From an uncultured Clostridia bacterium (GTDB lineage: Bacteria; Bacillota; Clostridia; TANB77; CAG-508): a stretch of DNA of 41,518 bases. The notes under the pieces were generated by a model. The model saw only the letters and a program-made list of their open reading frames with translations. It searched no databases and was not told where the DNA came from. Location of the stretch: NCBI GenBank assembly GCA_947584805.1, contig CANPWU010000009.1:1-41518 (forward strand), given 5' to 3'. Positions 27,736-38,298 of the stretch are shown here, piece by piece (the stretch's first letter is position 1; every line of letters begins with the position of its first letter). Made by a program: the position numbers and the translations under genes.

Positions 27736-28766
27736 ATGTTTTGTGCCTTAATAATGGCAGGTCGGAATAGGAACTAGATTTTGGCCAAAATCAACTGAAG
27801 AAAAGCCAAAACAATTTTTAAAATTAATAGATGAAAAAACAATGATTCAGCTAACATATGAAAGATTATTAAAAATAATACCTAAAGAAAGAATTTTTGT
27901 TGTGACAGGAAAAAGATATAAAAACTTAGTTCAGAGTAATCTTAAAGATTTGCCAGAAAGAAATATAATAATAGAACCAGAAGGAAGAAATACTGCACCT
28001 TGTATTTTACTTTCTTGCCTTTATATAAAACAAATATATGAAGATGCTAGCATTGCTGTACTTCCTTCAGATCATGCTATAAAAGATTCAGATGAATTTT
28101 GCAATATATTAAGTACAGCTAATGAATATGTAGAAAAAGAAAATAAAGAAGCTATAGTTACGATAGGAATTACTCCAAATAGGCCAGAAACAGGATATCG
28201 GATATATAAAATTTGAAAAGTCTAATTCTAAAGTTATAAAGGTAGAAAGATTTGTAGAAAAACCAAATTTAGAAAAAGCAAAAGAGTATTTAGAATCTGG
28301 AAATTATTTATGGAATGCAGGAATGTTTATATTTAATGTAAACAATATGCTAAAAGAATTAGAGAATAATTATTCTGGATACGCTGTATTAAAAGAATTA
28401 CCATCAATTTCAAGCGCTGAATATTCTAAAAAGTTAGAAGAAATATATCATGACTGTGAATCAATATCAATTGACTATGCAGTTATGGAAAAATCTAAAA
28501 ATATCTATGTTGTTCCTGGAGATTTTGGGTGGGATGATATTGGAACATGGAATTCTTTGGAAAGATATATAGCAAAAGATGAAAATCAAAATATCTTAAA
28601 TGGAAATATTGTTTCATATGATTCCAGCAATAATATAATCTATGCAGGAGACAAAAAGATTATTCTACTTGATGCAAATGATATATTTTGCATAGATACA
28701 GATGATGTCTTAGTTATAGGAAAAAAAGAGTCTATATCTAAAGTTCATGAACTTAGAAAAAAGTAA
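27736..28766 (+). CDS. manC: Mannose-1-phosphate guanylyltransferase, two CGG shift sites
   Basis: Makes GDP-mannose from Man-1-P and GTP. 342 residues after reconstruction. ATG 27736 behind GGAGG starts FCALIMAG; CGG 27763 is skipped to give GIGTRFWPKS, the pyrophosphorylase signature. PSDHAI follows. CGG 28199 is skipped to give ETGYGYIKF, another hallmark. FVEKP and GWDDIGTW close the catalytic part. There is no C-terminal isomerase domain; a separate manA is at the operon end. The first CGG sits nine codons after the start, so an unshifted ribosome would make almost nothing. Confidence 0.93.
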
Positions 28767-28816
28767 TTATTACTTTCGACAAAAATAATAGTTAGCAGAA
28801 GGGAATGAAGAATAAT

Positions 28817-29918
28817 ATGAAAGTTGCAATTGTGCATGATTGGCTTACAAATATGGGAGGAGCAGAGCAAGTTGTAATTAATCTACATAAATGTTTTCCA
28901 GATGCACCAATATATACAAGCTTTTATAATCCTGAAAAAATGGATCCGATATTTAAAGAAATGAATATAGTAACATCTTCTTTGCAAAAAAAACAGGGGA
29001 AAGAATATAATCATAAAAAATATTTGCCATTTTTACCTAAAGCATTTGAAGAATTTAACCTAAATGAATATGATGTTGTAATTTCTAGTTCTTCATCATG
29101 CGCAAAAGGAATTATTACAGGACCGAATACTATGCATATTTGCTATTGTTATACTCCAATGCGTTATGCATGGGAGATGCGAGATGAATATACTGAAGGT
29201 ATGTCCAAATTAAAAACAAAACTTATCAGATATTTTATGAATTATATGAGACTTTGGGATTATCAGTCAGCACAAAGAGTAGATGATTTTATAGCAATTT
29301 CAAATGAAGTAAAAAAGAGAATTGCAAAACATTATAGAAGAGAATCAGAAGTTATTTTCCCACCAGTTAGAAGTGATTTATTTAATATATCAAATGCAGA
29401 TGGAGACTATTATTTAGTTATATCAAGACTTGTAGGATATAAAAGATTTGATTTAGCAGTTGAAGCTTGCAAAAACTTAAATAAAAAATTAGTTGTAATA
29501 GGAGACGGACCAGAAAGACAAAATTTAGAAAAAATAGCTTCTGGATGTGAAAACATAAAGTTTTTAGGAAGATTACCAGATGAAGATGTAAAAAAATATA
29601 TGGCAGAATGTAAAGCTTTAATTTTTCCAGGGGAAGAAGATTTTGGTATAGTCCCACTTGAAGCAGAGTGCTGTGGAAGACCAGTAGTTGCTTTCGGAAG
29701 AGGTGGATCTTTAGATACAGTGGTGGACCGGCAAAACAGGAGTGCTATTTAAATTTCAAACTGTAGAAGATGTTCAAAATGCAATAAAAAAATTAGAAAA
29801 TATGAAATTTGATAAAGAACAAATCAGAGAACATGCTTTAAAATTTAGAGAAGAAGAATTTAGAAAACAAATTATAGAATTTGTAAATAAAAAATATGAT
29901 GAATTTAATAAAATGTAA
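28817..29918 (+). CDS. GT4-type glycosyltransferase, one CGG shift site
   Basis: About 366 residues. ATG 28817 (MKVAIVHDW) is preferred over ATG 28805 because family members start so and the GAAGGG motif fits better. It is a GT-B fold retaining enzyme: the E-x7-E region reads [21 protein letters not shown], interrupted only downstream by CGG 29729, skipped to give [11 protein letters not shown]. Out-of-phase CGG at 29506 and 29695 do not matter. Probably a mannosyl- or rhamnosyl-transferase in repeat-unit assembly (inference from the nucleotide-sugar genes nearby). Confidence 0.87.
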
Positions 29919-29935
29919 AATTGGAGGAATTTAAA

Positions 29936-30952
29936 ATGAAAAGAGCACTAATTACAGGTATTACAGGACAAGATGGTTCATATTTAACAGAATTACTTTT
30001 AGAAAAAGGATATGAAGTTTATGGAATATGGAGAAGAAAAAGTACAGTTGATTATGGAAATATAGAGCATTTAAAAGATAAAGTAAAATTAATTTATGCA
30101 GATATGACAGACCTTGCATCACTTGTTCAGGCAATTAGAGAAGCTAATCCAGATGAAGTATATAATTTAGCAGCTCAAAGTTTTGTTGCAACATCGTGGG
30201 ATACACCAATTGGAACAGCTGAAATAGATGGATTAGGAGTATTAAATATGTTAGAAGCAATTAGAACAGTAAAACCAGATACTAGATTTTATCAAGCATC
30301 TACAAGTGAAATGTTTGGTAAAGTTCAAGAAATTCCACAAAAAGAGACAACTCCTTTTTATCCAAGAAGTCCTTATGGAGTTGCTAAACTTTATGGACAT
30401 TGGATAACAAAAAATTATAGAGAAAGTTATAATATGTTTGCTTGCTCAGGAATATTATTCAACCATGAATCAGAAAGACGTGGAGAAGAATTTGTTACAA
30501 GAAAAATAACAATGGCAGTAGCAAAAATAAAAGAAGGTAAACAAGATGTTTTAGAGCTTGGAAACTTAAGTGCAAAAAGAGATTGGGGACATTCTAGAGA
30601 TTATGTAAAAGCTATGTGGCTTATGCTTCAACAAGACGAGCCAGATGACTATGTTATATCAACAGGAGAAACACATGAAGTAAGAGAATTTGTAACTATT
30701 GCATTTGAAGCAGCTGGAATGCCTATAGAATGGCATGGAAGTGGCATTAATGAGTATGCTACATTAAAGGGAACAGAAAAAACTGTTGTTAAAGTAAATC
30801 CAAAATTCTTTAGACCTGCTGAAGTAGAGCTTTTAATTGGTGATTGCTCAAAAGCAGAAAAGAAATTAGGATGGAAAAGAGAAGTAAACTACAGAGATCT
30901 TGCAAGATTAATGGTTGAAAATGACTTAAGATTAATAAAGGAAGGAAAATAA
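29936..30952 (+). CDS. gmd: GDP-mannose 4,6-dehydratase
   Basis: 338 residues. Short-chain dehydrogenase with [16 protein letters not shown]-binding loop, the STSEMFG catalytic Ser/Thr-Glu region and YGVAK (YxxxK). Converts GDP-mannose to GDP-4-keto-6-deoxymannose. Start ATG 29936 follows GGAGG. No in-phase CGG. The next gene starts directly at the base after its stop. Confidence 0.95.
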   Translation: MKRALITGITGQDGSYLTELLLEKGYEVYGIWRRKSTVDYGNIEHLKDKVKLIYADMTDLASLVQAIREANPDEVYNLAAQSFVATSWDTPIGTAEIDGLGVLNMLEAIRTVKPDTRFYQASTSEMFGKVQEIPQKETTPFYPRSPYGVAKLYGHWITKNYRESYNMFACSGILFNHESERRGEEFVTRKITMAVAKIKEGKQDVLELGNLSAKRDWGHSRDYVKAMWLMLQQDEPDDYVISTGETHEVREFVTIAFEAAGMPIEWHGSGINEYATLKGTEKTVVKVNPKFFRPAEVELLIGDCSKAEKKLGWKREVNYRDLARLMVENDLRLIKEGK

Positions 30953-31886
30953 ATGGCAAAAGTATTTATAATTGGAGCAAATGGCTTTGTTGGAGGACAT
31001 CTTATAAAAGAATACATTGATAATGGCTATGAAGTTATTGCAGGAGATTTATCAGATGAGTTTAGATATAGCTTTCCTGCAACATACGAAAAAGTAAATA
31101 TATTAGATAAAGAAAATCTAAAAAGTATTTTAGAAAAATACGAGCCTGATTATCTTATAAATTTAGCAGCAATAAGCTCAGTTGGATTATCATGGAAAAT
31201 ACCTGATGAAACTATAAAAGTAAATGCCATTGGCACAATTAATATTTTGGATGCAATAAAAGAAATTGTACCAAAATGTAAAAGTCTATTTGTAGGTTCA
31301 AGTGAGGAATATATACAAAAAGACAGGCCTCTTAAAGAAGATGATGCACTTGAGGCAAATAATCCTTATGGCATATCAAAAATAACAGCAGAGAATTTAG
31401 CTAGAATGTATGCTAATTCTTATGGATTAAGTATAGTTTGCACAAGAAGTTTTAACCATACTGGAATTCGGACAAGCAGATAATTTCGCAATTCCTAGTT
31501 TTTGCAAACAAGCCGCTGAAATAGACAAGTCTGGAAAGGATGGAAAAATATATATAGGAAATTTATCTGCATTTAGAGATATATCTGATGTAAAATATGT
31601 TGTAAGAACTTATAGAAAATTATTAGAAAAACATGAAAAAGGGTTTGATGTGTTTAATGTAGGATCTGGCAAAGCGTATAAAATGGAAGATATATTAAAT
31701 ACAATAATCAAGTTTTCTAGCAGAAAAATAGAAATTATTGTAGATAAAAATAAATTAAGAAAAGTTGATACTCCTTATATTTGTGCGGATACTACTAAAT
31801 TAAATACAATTATGCAAAATGAAAATATAAAAAATGATTTAGACACAGTTTTAAAAGATATGTTTGAATTTTATAAAAAAGATTAA
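30953..31886 (+). CDS. rmd: GDP-4-keto-6-deoxymannose reductase (GDP-D-rhamnose forming), one CGG shift site
   Basis: 310 residues reconstructed. NAD(P)-binding IIGANGFVGGH, catalytic SSEEY and YGISK. CGG 31469 is skipped to give NHTGIGQADNF, then continues to the family C-terminus at 31886. RMD-like, rather than GDP-fucose synthase, from overall pattern and gene order after gmd; so GDP-D-rhamnose is the likely product. An out-of-phase GCG|GAT at 31786 is harmless. Confidence 0.85.
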
Positions 31887-31913
31887 ATTTTTATACAGAA
31901 AGTAGTTGAAAAA

Positions 31914-32997
31914 ATGAAAATAGCGATTGATGCTAGAATGTATAATATGTCTGGCATTGGAACTTATATACAGAATTTAATAAAAAATAATAGCTATGAT
32001 ATTGCACTTCGGAAAAAAAGAAGAACTTAAGAATATAAAAGAGATAAAGGAGTTTATAGAGTTTGATGTTCCAATATATGGTATTAAAGAACAACTTAGA
32101 TTTCCATATAGAGAATTGAAAAAGTTAAAACCCGACCTCTTGCATGTTCCTCATTATAATGTGCCAATATTTTATAGAGGAGATATGATCGTTACAATAC
32201 ATGACTTAACACATCTAGTATATTCTGAGTTTTTATCAAATAAATTTGCAAAATATTATGCAAAATTAATGATGAAAATTGCAATAAAAAAATCAAAGAT
32301 TATACTTACTGAGTCTGAAAATACGAAAAAAGATATATTAAAATATTTTAAAGTAGATGAAGATAAAATAAAAGTTGTATATCTAGGTGTAAAAGAGGAT
32401 TTAAAACAAAAATCAAAACAAGAAGTAGACTATCTATATGAAAAATTTAATATACCAAGAAATAAAAAATTACTTATGTTTGTTGGAAATTTAAAACCAC
32501 ATAAAAATCTAGAAAGGCTTTTGCAAGCATTTAGTAAAATTGAAAACAATGATAAATATGCATTGCTTTTAGTTGGAAAAGCTTTTGAAAATTATAATAA
32601 TCTAAAAGACAAAGAAAAAGAACTAGGCATAGAAAAAAATACAATACATACAGGAATTGTTACTGAGGATGAATTAGTAGATTTATACAATTTAGTGGAT
32701 TTATTTGTGTTTCCGTCACTTTATGAGGGATTTGGCTTACCTGTAATAGAGGCTATGGCTTGTGGGACAAAAGTAGTAAGCTCAAGTTCATCATCACTTC
32801 CAGAAGTTGGAGGAGATGTAGTTTCATATTTCAATCCAGAAAATGTAATAGAAATGGCAAAAGTTATAGAAGAAGAATTAGAAAAAGAAGACACTGAACA
32901 AGACAGACAAAAGAGAATTAATTGGGCGAAAAAATTTGATTGGAAAGAGACAAGCAGAAAGATAAAGGAAATATTTGCCACATATAGTAAACAGTAG
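31914..32997 (+). CDS. GT4-type glycosyltransferase, one CGG shift site
   Basis: 360 residues reconstructed, ATG 31914. The start MKIAIDARMYNMSGIGTY is typical for GT4 enzymes of the mannosyltransferase B type. CGG 32010 is skipped to give DIALGKKEELK. The C-terminal half has GNLKPHKN, FPSLYEGFGLPVIEAMACG and SLPEVGG. Part of the repeat-unit assembly set. Confidence 0.87.
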
Positions 32998-33014
32998 AAA
33001 AAGGAGTTAGACAA

Positions 33015-35494
33015 ATGGAAAAAATCAAGAAACTTAACTGTAAAAATATAAGTATCATATTATGTTATTTAACTATTAGTTCATACATAATTTTAGGAAA
33101 CTGCATGACATTTAATATTGGAAATAGAATGCCAATAAAAGTTGCAGAAATAATAGCCTTAATTTCTTGCTTAATATTAGTTATAATACATAAGAAAGAT
33201 GTTATAAAATTAAGTAAAGATAATATAAAAATAATACTTTGGTTTGTTATTGCAACTATACCAATGTTTATTTATGGATATGAAATTAAACATATATTGT
33301 ATGGATTATTATACTCAATTAGAGTAATTGCAACTTTGGCAGTAGCTATTGTTATAACAAATACATTAAAAAAATATGAAGTATCTAGAGATAAAATCTT
33401 TAATTATTTTATAAATAATTACCTTATTGTTTGCTTTATAGGAATATTTCAATTGATATTCTTTCCATTTGCTTATGACTTTTATAATATATTTTATAAA
33501 ATGGGTGTATATTTTGCAAATCCAGATCCTCATGTAGATAGGCTAATTTCAACATATTTTGATCCAAACTTTTTAGCAGCTTGTCTAATCATACCTACAG
33601 TAATCACTTTAGACTATTTTGCAAGAACTAATAAAAAGAAATATTTAATAGAATTTACATGCTTCGTAGTTACTATAATACTAACAGTGTCAAGAAGCGG
33701 TGTAGCAGGTTTGTGTTTAGCACTTTTCATATATGCATTGTGTACAGTAAAATTTGAAAATAAAAAAATACAAAAAAGTAAATTTACGATAAGAGCATTT
33801 GGAGTAATGATAGCAGTCGCAATTATATTTATCTTTCTAACATTGTTTACAAACATTAGAGTTTTCAAAAGAATATTAGGAACAGCAAGTGATGAATCAA
33901 CATTTGCAAGATTTGAAGACTGGTCAAAAGCTGCAAACATGATAGGCGGTAATGAAGACGATGAAAATAATAAAAACAATGATTATGTTAAAAATAGTGA
34001 AATAAATCCGTTATTTGGAATTGGATACAATATGATAGGATTTACCGAAGCAAATTCAACTAAAGCAGAGTCAGCTGCTTTTGGAAATGATTCTTCACTT
34101 ATACTTATATATATTTCTAGCGGAATAATAGGTACTGTATATTTTGCAGTTATTATTATAAGTAAGTTAGTAAAAGACTATAAAGACAGATATAAATATA
34201 TAAATAATATAAGTGTCATAACAATACTCATAACGTCATTAGCTATTTGTAACTTTAATAATCTATTATTCTATATTTTATGGCTATTCCCAATATTTAT
34301 ACTATTAAATATGGATAAAGAAGAAATAGACAATATAGAAAATAAAAGAGATAATATAAAAAAAGAAAAGCTTAGAATAGGAATAGATGCAAGAGGCTTA
34401 TGGAGTAATAAAGCGGGAATAGGAACTTATATTGAATCAATTATAAAAGAATTAAATGAAAAAGATAATGTAAATGAATATATACTATATTCTACTAGAG
34501 AAATAGTTTTAAATTTTAAACTAAAAGAGAATTTTACAGTAAAAGAAAAAATAAAAGGACCTAGAAGCTTTTGGTTTTATTTCTCATTGCCTAAAGTGCT
34601 AAAACAAGATAACATAGATGTATACTGGGGAACACAGCACCTTTTACCAAAGCGAAATGAATTTACTAGTGATATTAAATATGTTTTAACAATACATGAT
34701 TTAGCAATTCAAAAAATAAAGAATATTGGATATCTAAGAAATTTTTTGATTCAAAAGTTATTTGTAAAGAAGAGTTTGCAGATAGCAGATAAAATAATTG
34801 CTATATCAGAAGCAACTAAAAATGACATTATTGAACTATATAAAATACCAGAAGAAAAAATCAGAGTAATATATGAGCGGAACAAATTTTAGTAACAATG
34901 CGACAACATATACAAAAGAACATGAACAAGAAATACAAGAAAAATTTAAAATAAAAAATGAACCATATATCTTTTTCTTAAGTACAATAGAACCAAGAAA
35001 AAATATAGAAACTTTAATTAAAGCATTTGATTATATAAAAGAAAAAGAAAAATCAAACTTAAAATTAATTTTAGCAGGACGGATATGGATGGAAATATAA
35101 AAATGTTATAAAACTGTATGAAGAATCAAAATTCAAGAAGGATATAATAATGCCAGGATATGTATCAAAAGAAGAAAAATATTACTTATATGAAAAATCT
35201 AAATGTTTTGTATATCCATCATTATATGAGGGCTTTGGACTTACTATACTTGAAGCAATGAATAATAAAACATTAGTTATAACAGCAAAAAATTCATCAC
35301 TTCCAGAAGTAGGAGGAGATGCAGCATTTTATTATGAAGATGTTTTAAATTATGAAGAATTAGGAAATAAAATATTAGAGGTTATGAATTTAAAAGAAGA
35401 TGAAAAGCAAGATAGAATAAAAAGAGGACTTGAGCAAGTAAAGAAATTCACTTGGGAAAAGTGTGCAAAGGAAACATTAGATACTATATGTTAG
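33015..35494 (+). CDS. Wzy/O-antigen ligase-like membrane domain fused to GT4 glycosyltransferase, two CGG shift sites
   Basis: 825 residues reconstructed. Residues 1-430 hold about ten membrane spans with the periplasmic-loop pattern of O-antigen ligase/polymerase (STYFDPNFLAA, VSRSGVAGL). Residues 450-825 are a GT4 enzyme starting LRIGIDARGLWSNKAGIGTY. CGG 34878 is skipped to give VIYEGTNFSNN, and CGG 35080 to give LAGGYGWKYKN. Then YPSLYEGFGLTILEAMNN and SLPEVGG. The frame is continuous across the fusion point. Both halves normally occur as separate proteins. Four out-of-phase CGG (33698, 33947, 34121, 34414) leave the frame intact. Confidence 0.85.
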
Positions 35495-35506
35495 GAGGAA
35501 ATAAGT

Positions 35507-36662
35507 TTGAAGTATAAGATTGGCATAGATTTTACATATATTATGGATGATAAAGTAACAGGAATAAAAAAGTATGGAGAAGAAATTGTTGAAGGACTTA
35601 CAAAAGTAAAAAATGATTATGAAATTGTTCTATTTGTAAATGAGTATTTACAACAAAGTTTTAAAGAAAAATTTCCTAAATACAAAATAATTCCAGTAAA
35701 ATTTTGGCTTAGAAATATTAGATATGTAAGAAGAATAAATTCATTAAGCATAATTAAAACAATAAGAAATAGAGCATTAAAAAAAGAAAAATGCGATGTA
35801 ATCATGTATCCATATGTAACACCATACACATTTATAGAAAAAAAGCAAAACACAATAGTTGGTATATTAGATTTAATACCATTAGATGAAATTGAAAATA
35901 AGAAATCTTATGCTTACAATACTAAAAAAAAGCAATATGTACAATTAATGAATAAATCAAAATATATTACTACTATTTCTAAATATACTAAAAAACGATT
36001 ACTAGAAATAAATCCAGATTACAAACGGAAAAATAGTTATAATACCAAATTCTGTGTCAAATTTAGAAAAAAGTGATAAAGATGTATATGAGATAATAGG
36101 AGAGAAAGTTCCATATATCTTTTGTATAAATTCCTTTTTAGCACACAAGAACCAAATAACTCTTGTAAAAGCATTTAACAATATAAAAGAAAAAATACCA
36201 CATAAATTAATATTAGTTGGGAGACCAGAAAGTGAAAAACGTAATAGCAGATACAAACTTATAACGGAATATATAGAAGAAAATAATTTAAAAAATAGAG
36301 TTAAAGTCTTTTCTTTTATTTCAGATGAAGACAGAAATGCTTTATTCTATAATGCAGATTTATTTGTTACAACATCTGTACAAGAAGGTTTCGGAAGAAC
36401 ACCGGTCGAGGCTGCACTTTGCAAAGTTCCAGTAATCTCAACTAAAGAAACAGCTCTTCCAGAAGCTACAATGAATGAAGTGTTTTATTATGAAAATGCA
36501 AAAGACGAAAAAGAACTTGCCAAAAAAATTTTGGAGGTCTTAGAAAATAGACCAACAGAAGAAAAACTTGAACAAATCGCAAAAAAACTTGAAAAAGAAT
36601 ATAGCGAAGAAAGAATTGCAAAACAATACATAGATTTGATAAATGAAGTTTTAAATGAATAG
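35507..36662 (+). CDS. GT4-type glycosyltransferase, TTG start, one CGG shift site
   Basis: 384 residues reconstructed. Starts at TTG 35507, with AGGAGG eight bases before; no ATG fits. N-terminus YKIGIDFTYIMDDKVTGIKKYG. CGG 36026 is skipped to give NPDYKGKIVIIPNSVS, the phosphate-contact motif of the second half. ILVGRPE and TSVQEGFGRTPVEAALC follow. Out-of-phase CGG at 36265, 36392 and 36403 are read normally. Confidence 0.86.
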
Positions 36663-36701
36663 CTTTAAAAATTTGAATAGAGAGGAAAATTATAAATAAA
36701 A

Positions 36702-38271
36702 ATGGAAACAACAAGAACAAAACAATCAGTAAAAAATGCAACATTTTCAATTTTCGCACAACTTGCTCAGCAATTATCGAAAATGATAGTTCGTATTGCA
36801 TTTATTAGAGTAATAGGAGAATACCTTGGAATTAATGCAGTATTTTCTGATATATTGGCTGCACTTCAGTTAGTAGAACTAGGTATTGGACCTGCAATTG
36901 CATATAGCTTATATAAACCACTTGCAGAAAATAATACAGAAAAAGTTAAAGCTTTAATGAAATTGTTTAAAAAGGCATACAGATTTATAGGAATTTTCAT
37001 AATGATAGCTGGAATTGCCTTTATGCCATTTTATGGATTTTTTATAAATGAAGTAGAAAACCAAAATATGACAGTATTAAATACAGTGTATTTAATATTT
37101 GTATTTGATACGGCTATATCATATTTCTATTCATACTATAGAACTTTGCTTGTTAGTGATCAAAAAAAATATTTAGATATATCTGTACATACAGGAGTTA
37201 TAGTTTTAGTTTCACTTTTGCAAGTTGTAGTAATATATACGACACGAAACTATTTCTGTTACTTAGCATTACAAGTATTAGGGACAATACTTACAAACTT
37301 TATTGCATCTAGAATTGCAATAAAACAATATCCATACCTAAAAGAAAAAGAAGTAGAAAAATTAGATGAAGGAACTTTTGGTGAAATAAAGAAAAATGTC
37401 GTAGCAATGGTATTTCATAAAGTAGGAAGTATAATAAGAGATTCAACAGACAATCTTCTTATTTCAAAATATATTGGACTTGCTATGGCAGGTATTTATT
37501 CAAATTATTTAATGATTACAAAAGCATTAAATAGTTTAATAACTCAAGTGTTTTCAGCAGTTTTATCAAGTGTCGGAAACCTACATGCAACAAGATCTAA
37601 AGATGCACAAAAAGAAGTATTTTATAATATAAATTTTATAAACTTTTGGATAGCATCATTTTGTACTTGTTGCTTTGGAGCATTAATTCGGACCATTTAT
37701 ACTTTTAATATCAAATGAAAGTTACATTATGGGAACTTTTATAACAGTACTAATATCTTTACGTTTCTATTTAGATATAATGCGTAAAACACCATGGATG
37801 TTTTGCGAAGCAGCAGGTATATATTGGAATGGAAAAACTAAACCAATATGGGAAGTTGTAGTAAATTTAGTAACTTCATTAATACTAGTTAAACTTATCG
37901 GAATGCCAGGAATTTTTATAGGTACTATTATAACAATAATAGTAGTTGATATTCCTATAGAACCATATTTAGCATTTAAATATGTATTAAATGGTGGACT
38001 TTTAAAATATTATTTAAAATATTTAAAATATTTGCTAGTTACAGTTGTAATGTATGTAGCAACATATTTTGCTTGTAATTTAGTTCCAAATGTTGTAGGA
38101 GGATTTGCGGGAATCTGGCCATTTGTTTTAAAAGCTATTGTGGCAGTAGTTGTAACAAATGTAATTATAGTTATTACAATGTTTAAGACAGAAGAATTTA
38201 AATATACTATTGGACTTGTAAAACAATATTCAAAGCCAGTTTTAAAAAAGCTTAGATTAATTAAATCATAA
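36702..38271 (+). CDS. Wzx-type polysaccharide flippase, one CGG shift site
   Basis: 522 residues with 12-14 membrane spans. A MOP/MVF-superfamily flippase that moves lipid-linked repeat units across the membrane. The N-terminus KQSVKNATFSIFAQLAQQL and the DNLLISKYIGLAMAGIYSNY segment match the family. CGG 37689 is skipped to give GALIGPFILLIS, joining the two halves inside a membrane span. Out-of-phase CGG at 37111, 37574, 37899 and 38108 leave the frame intact. Together with the Wzy-like domain upstream it implies a Wzx/Wzy-type pathway, but no priming transferase is in the window. Confidence 0.87.
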
Positions 38272-38298
38272 ATATTATTTTAAGGAGGAAATGGATAT

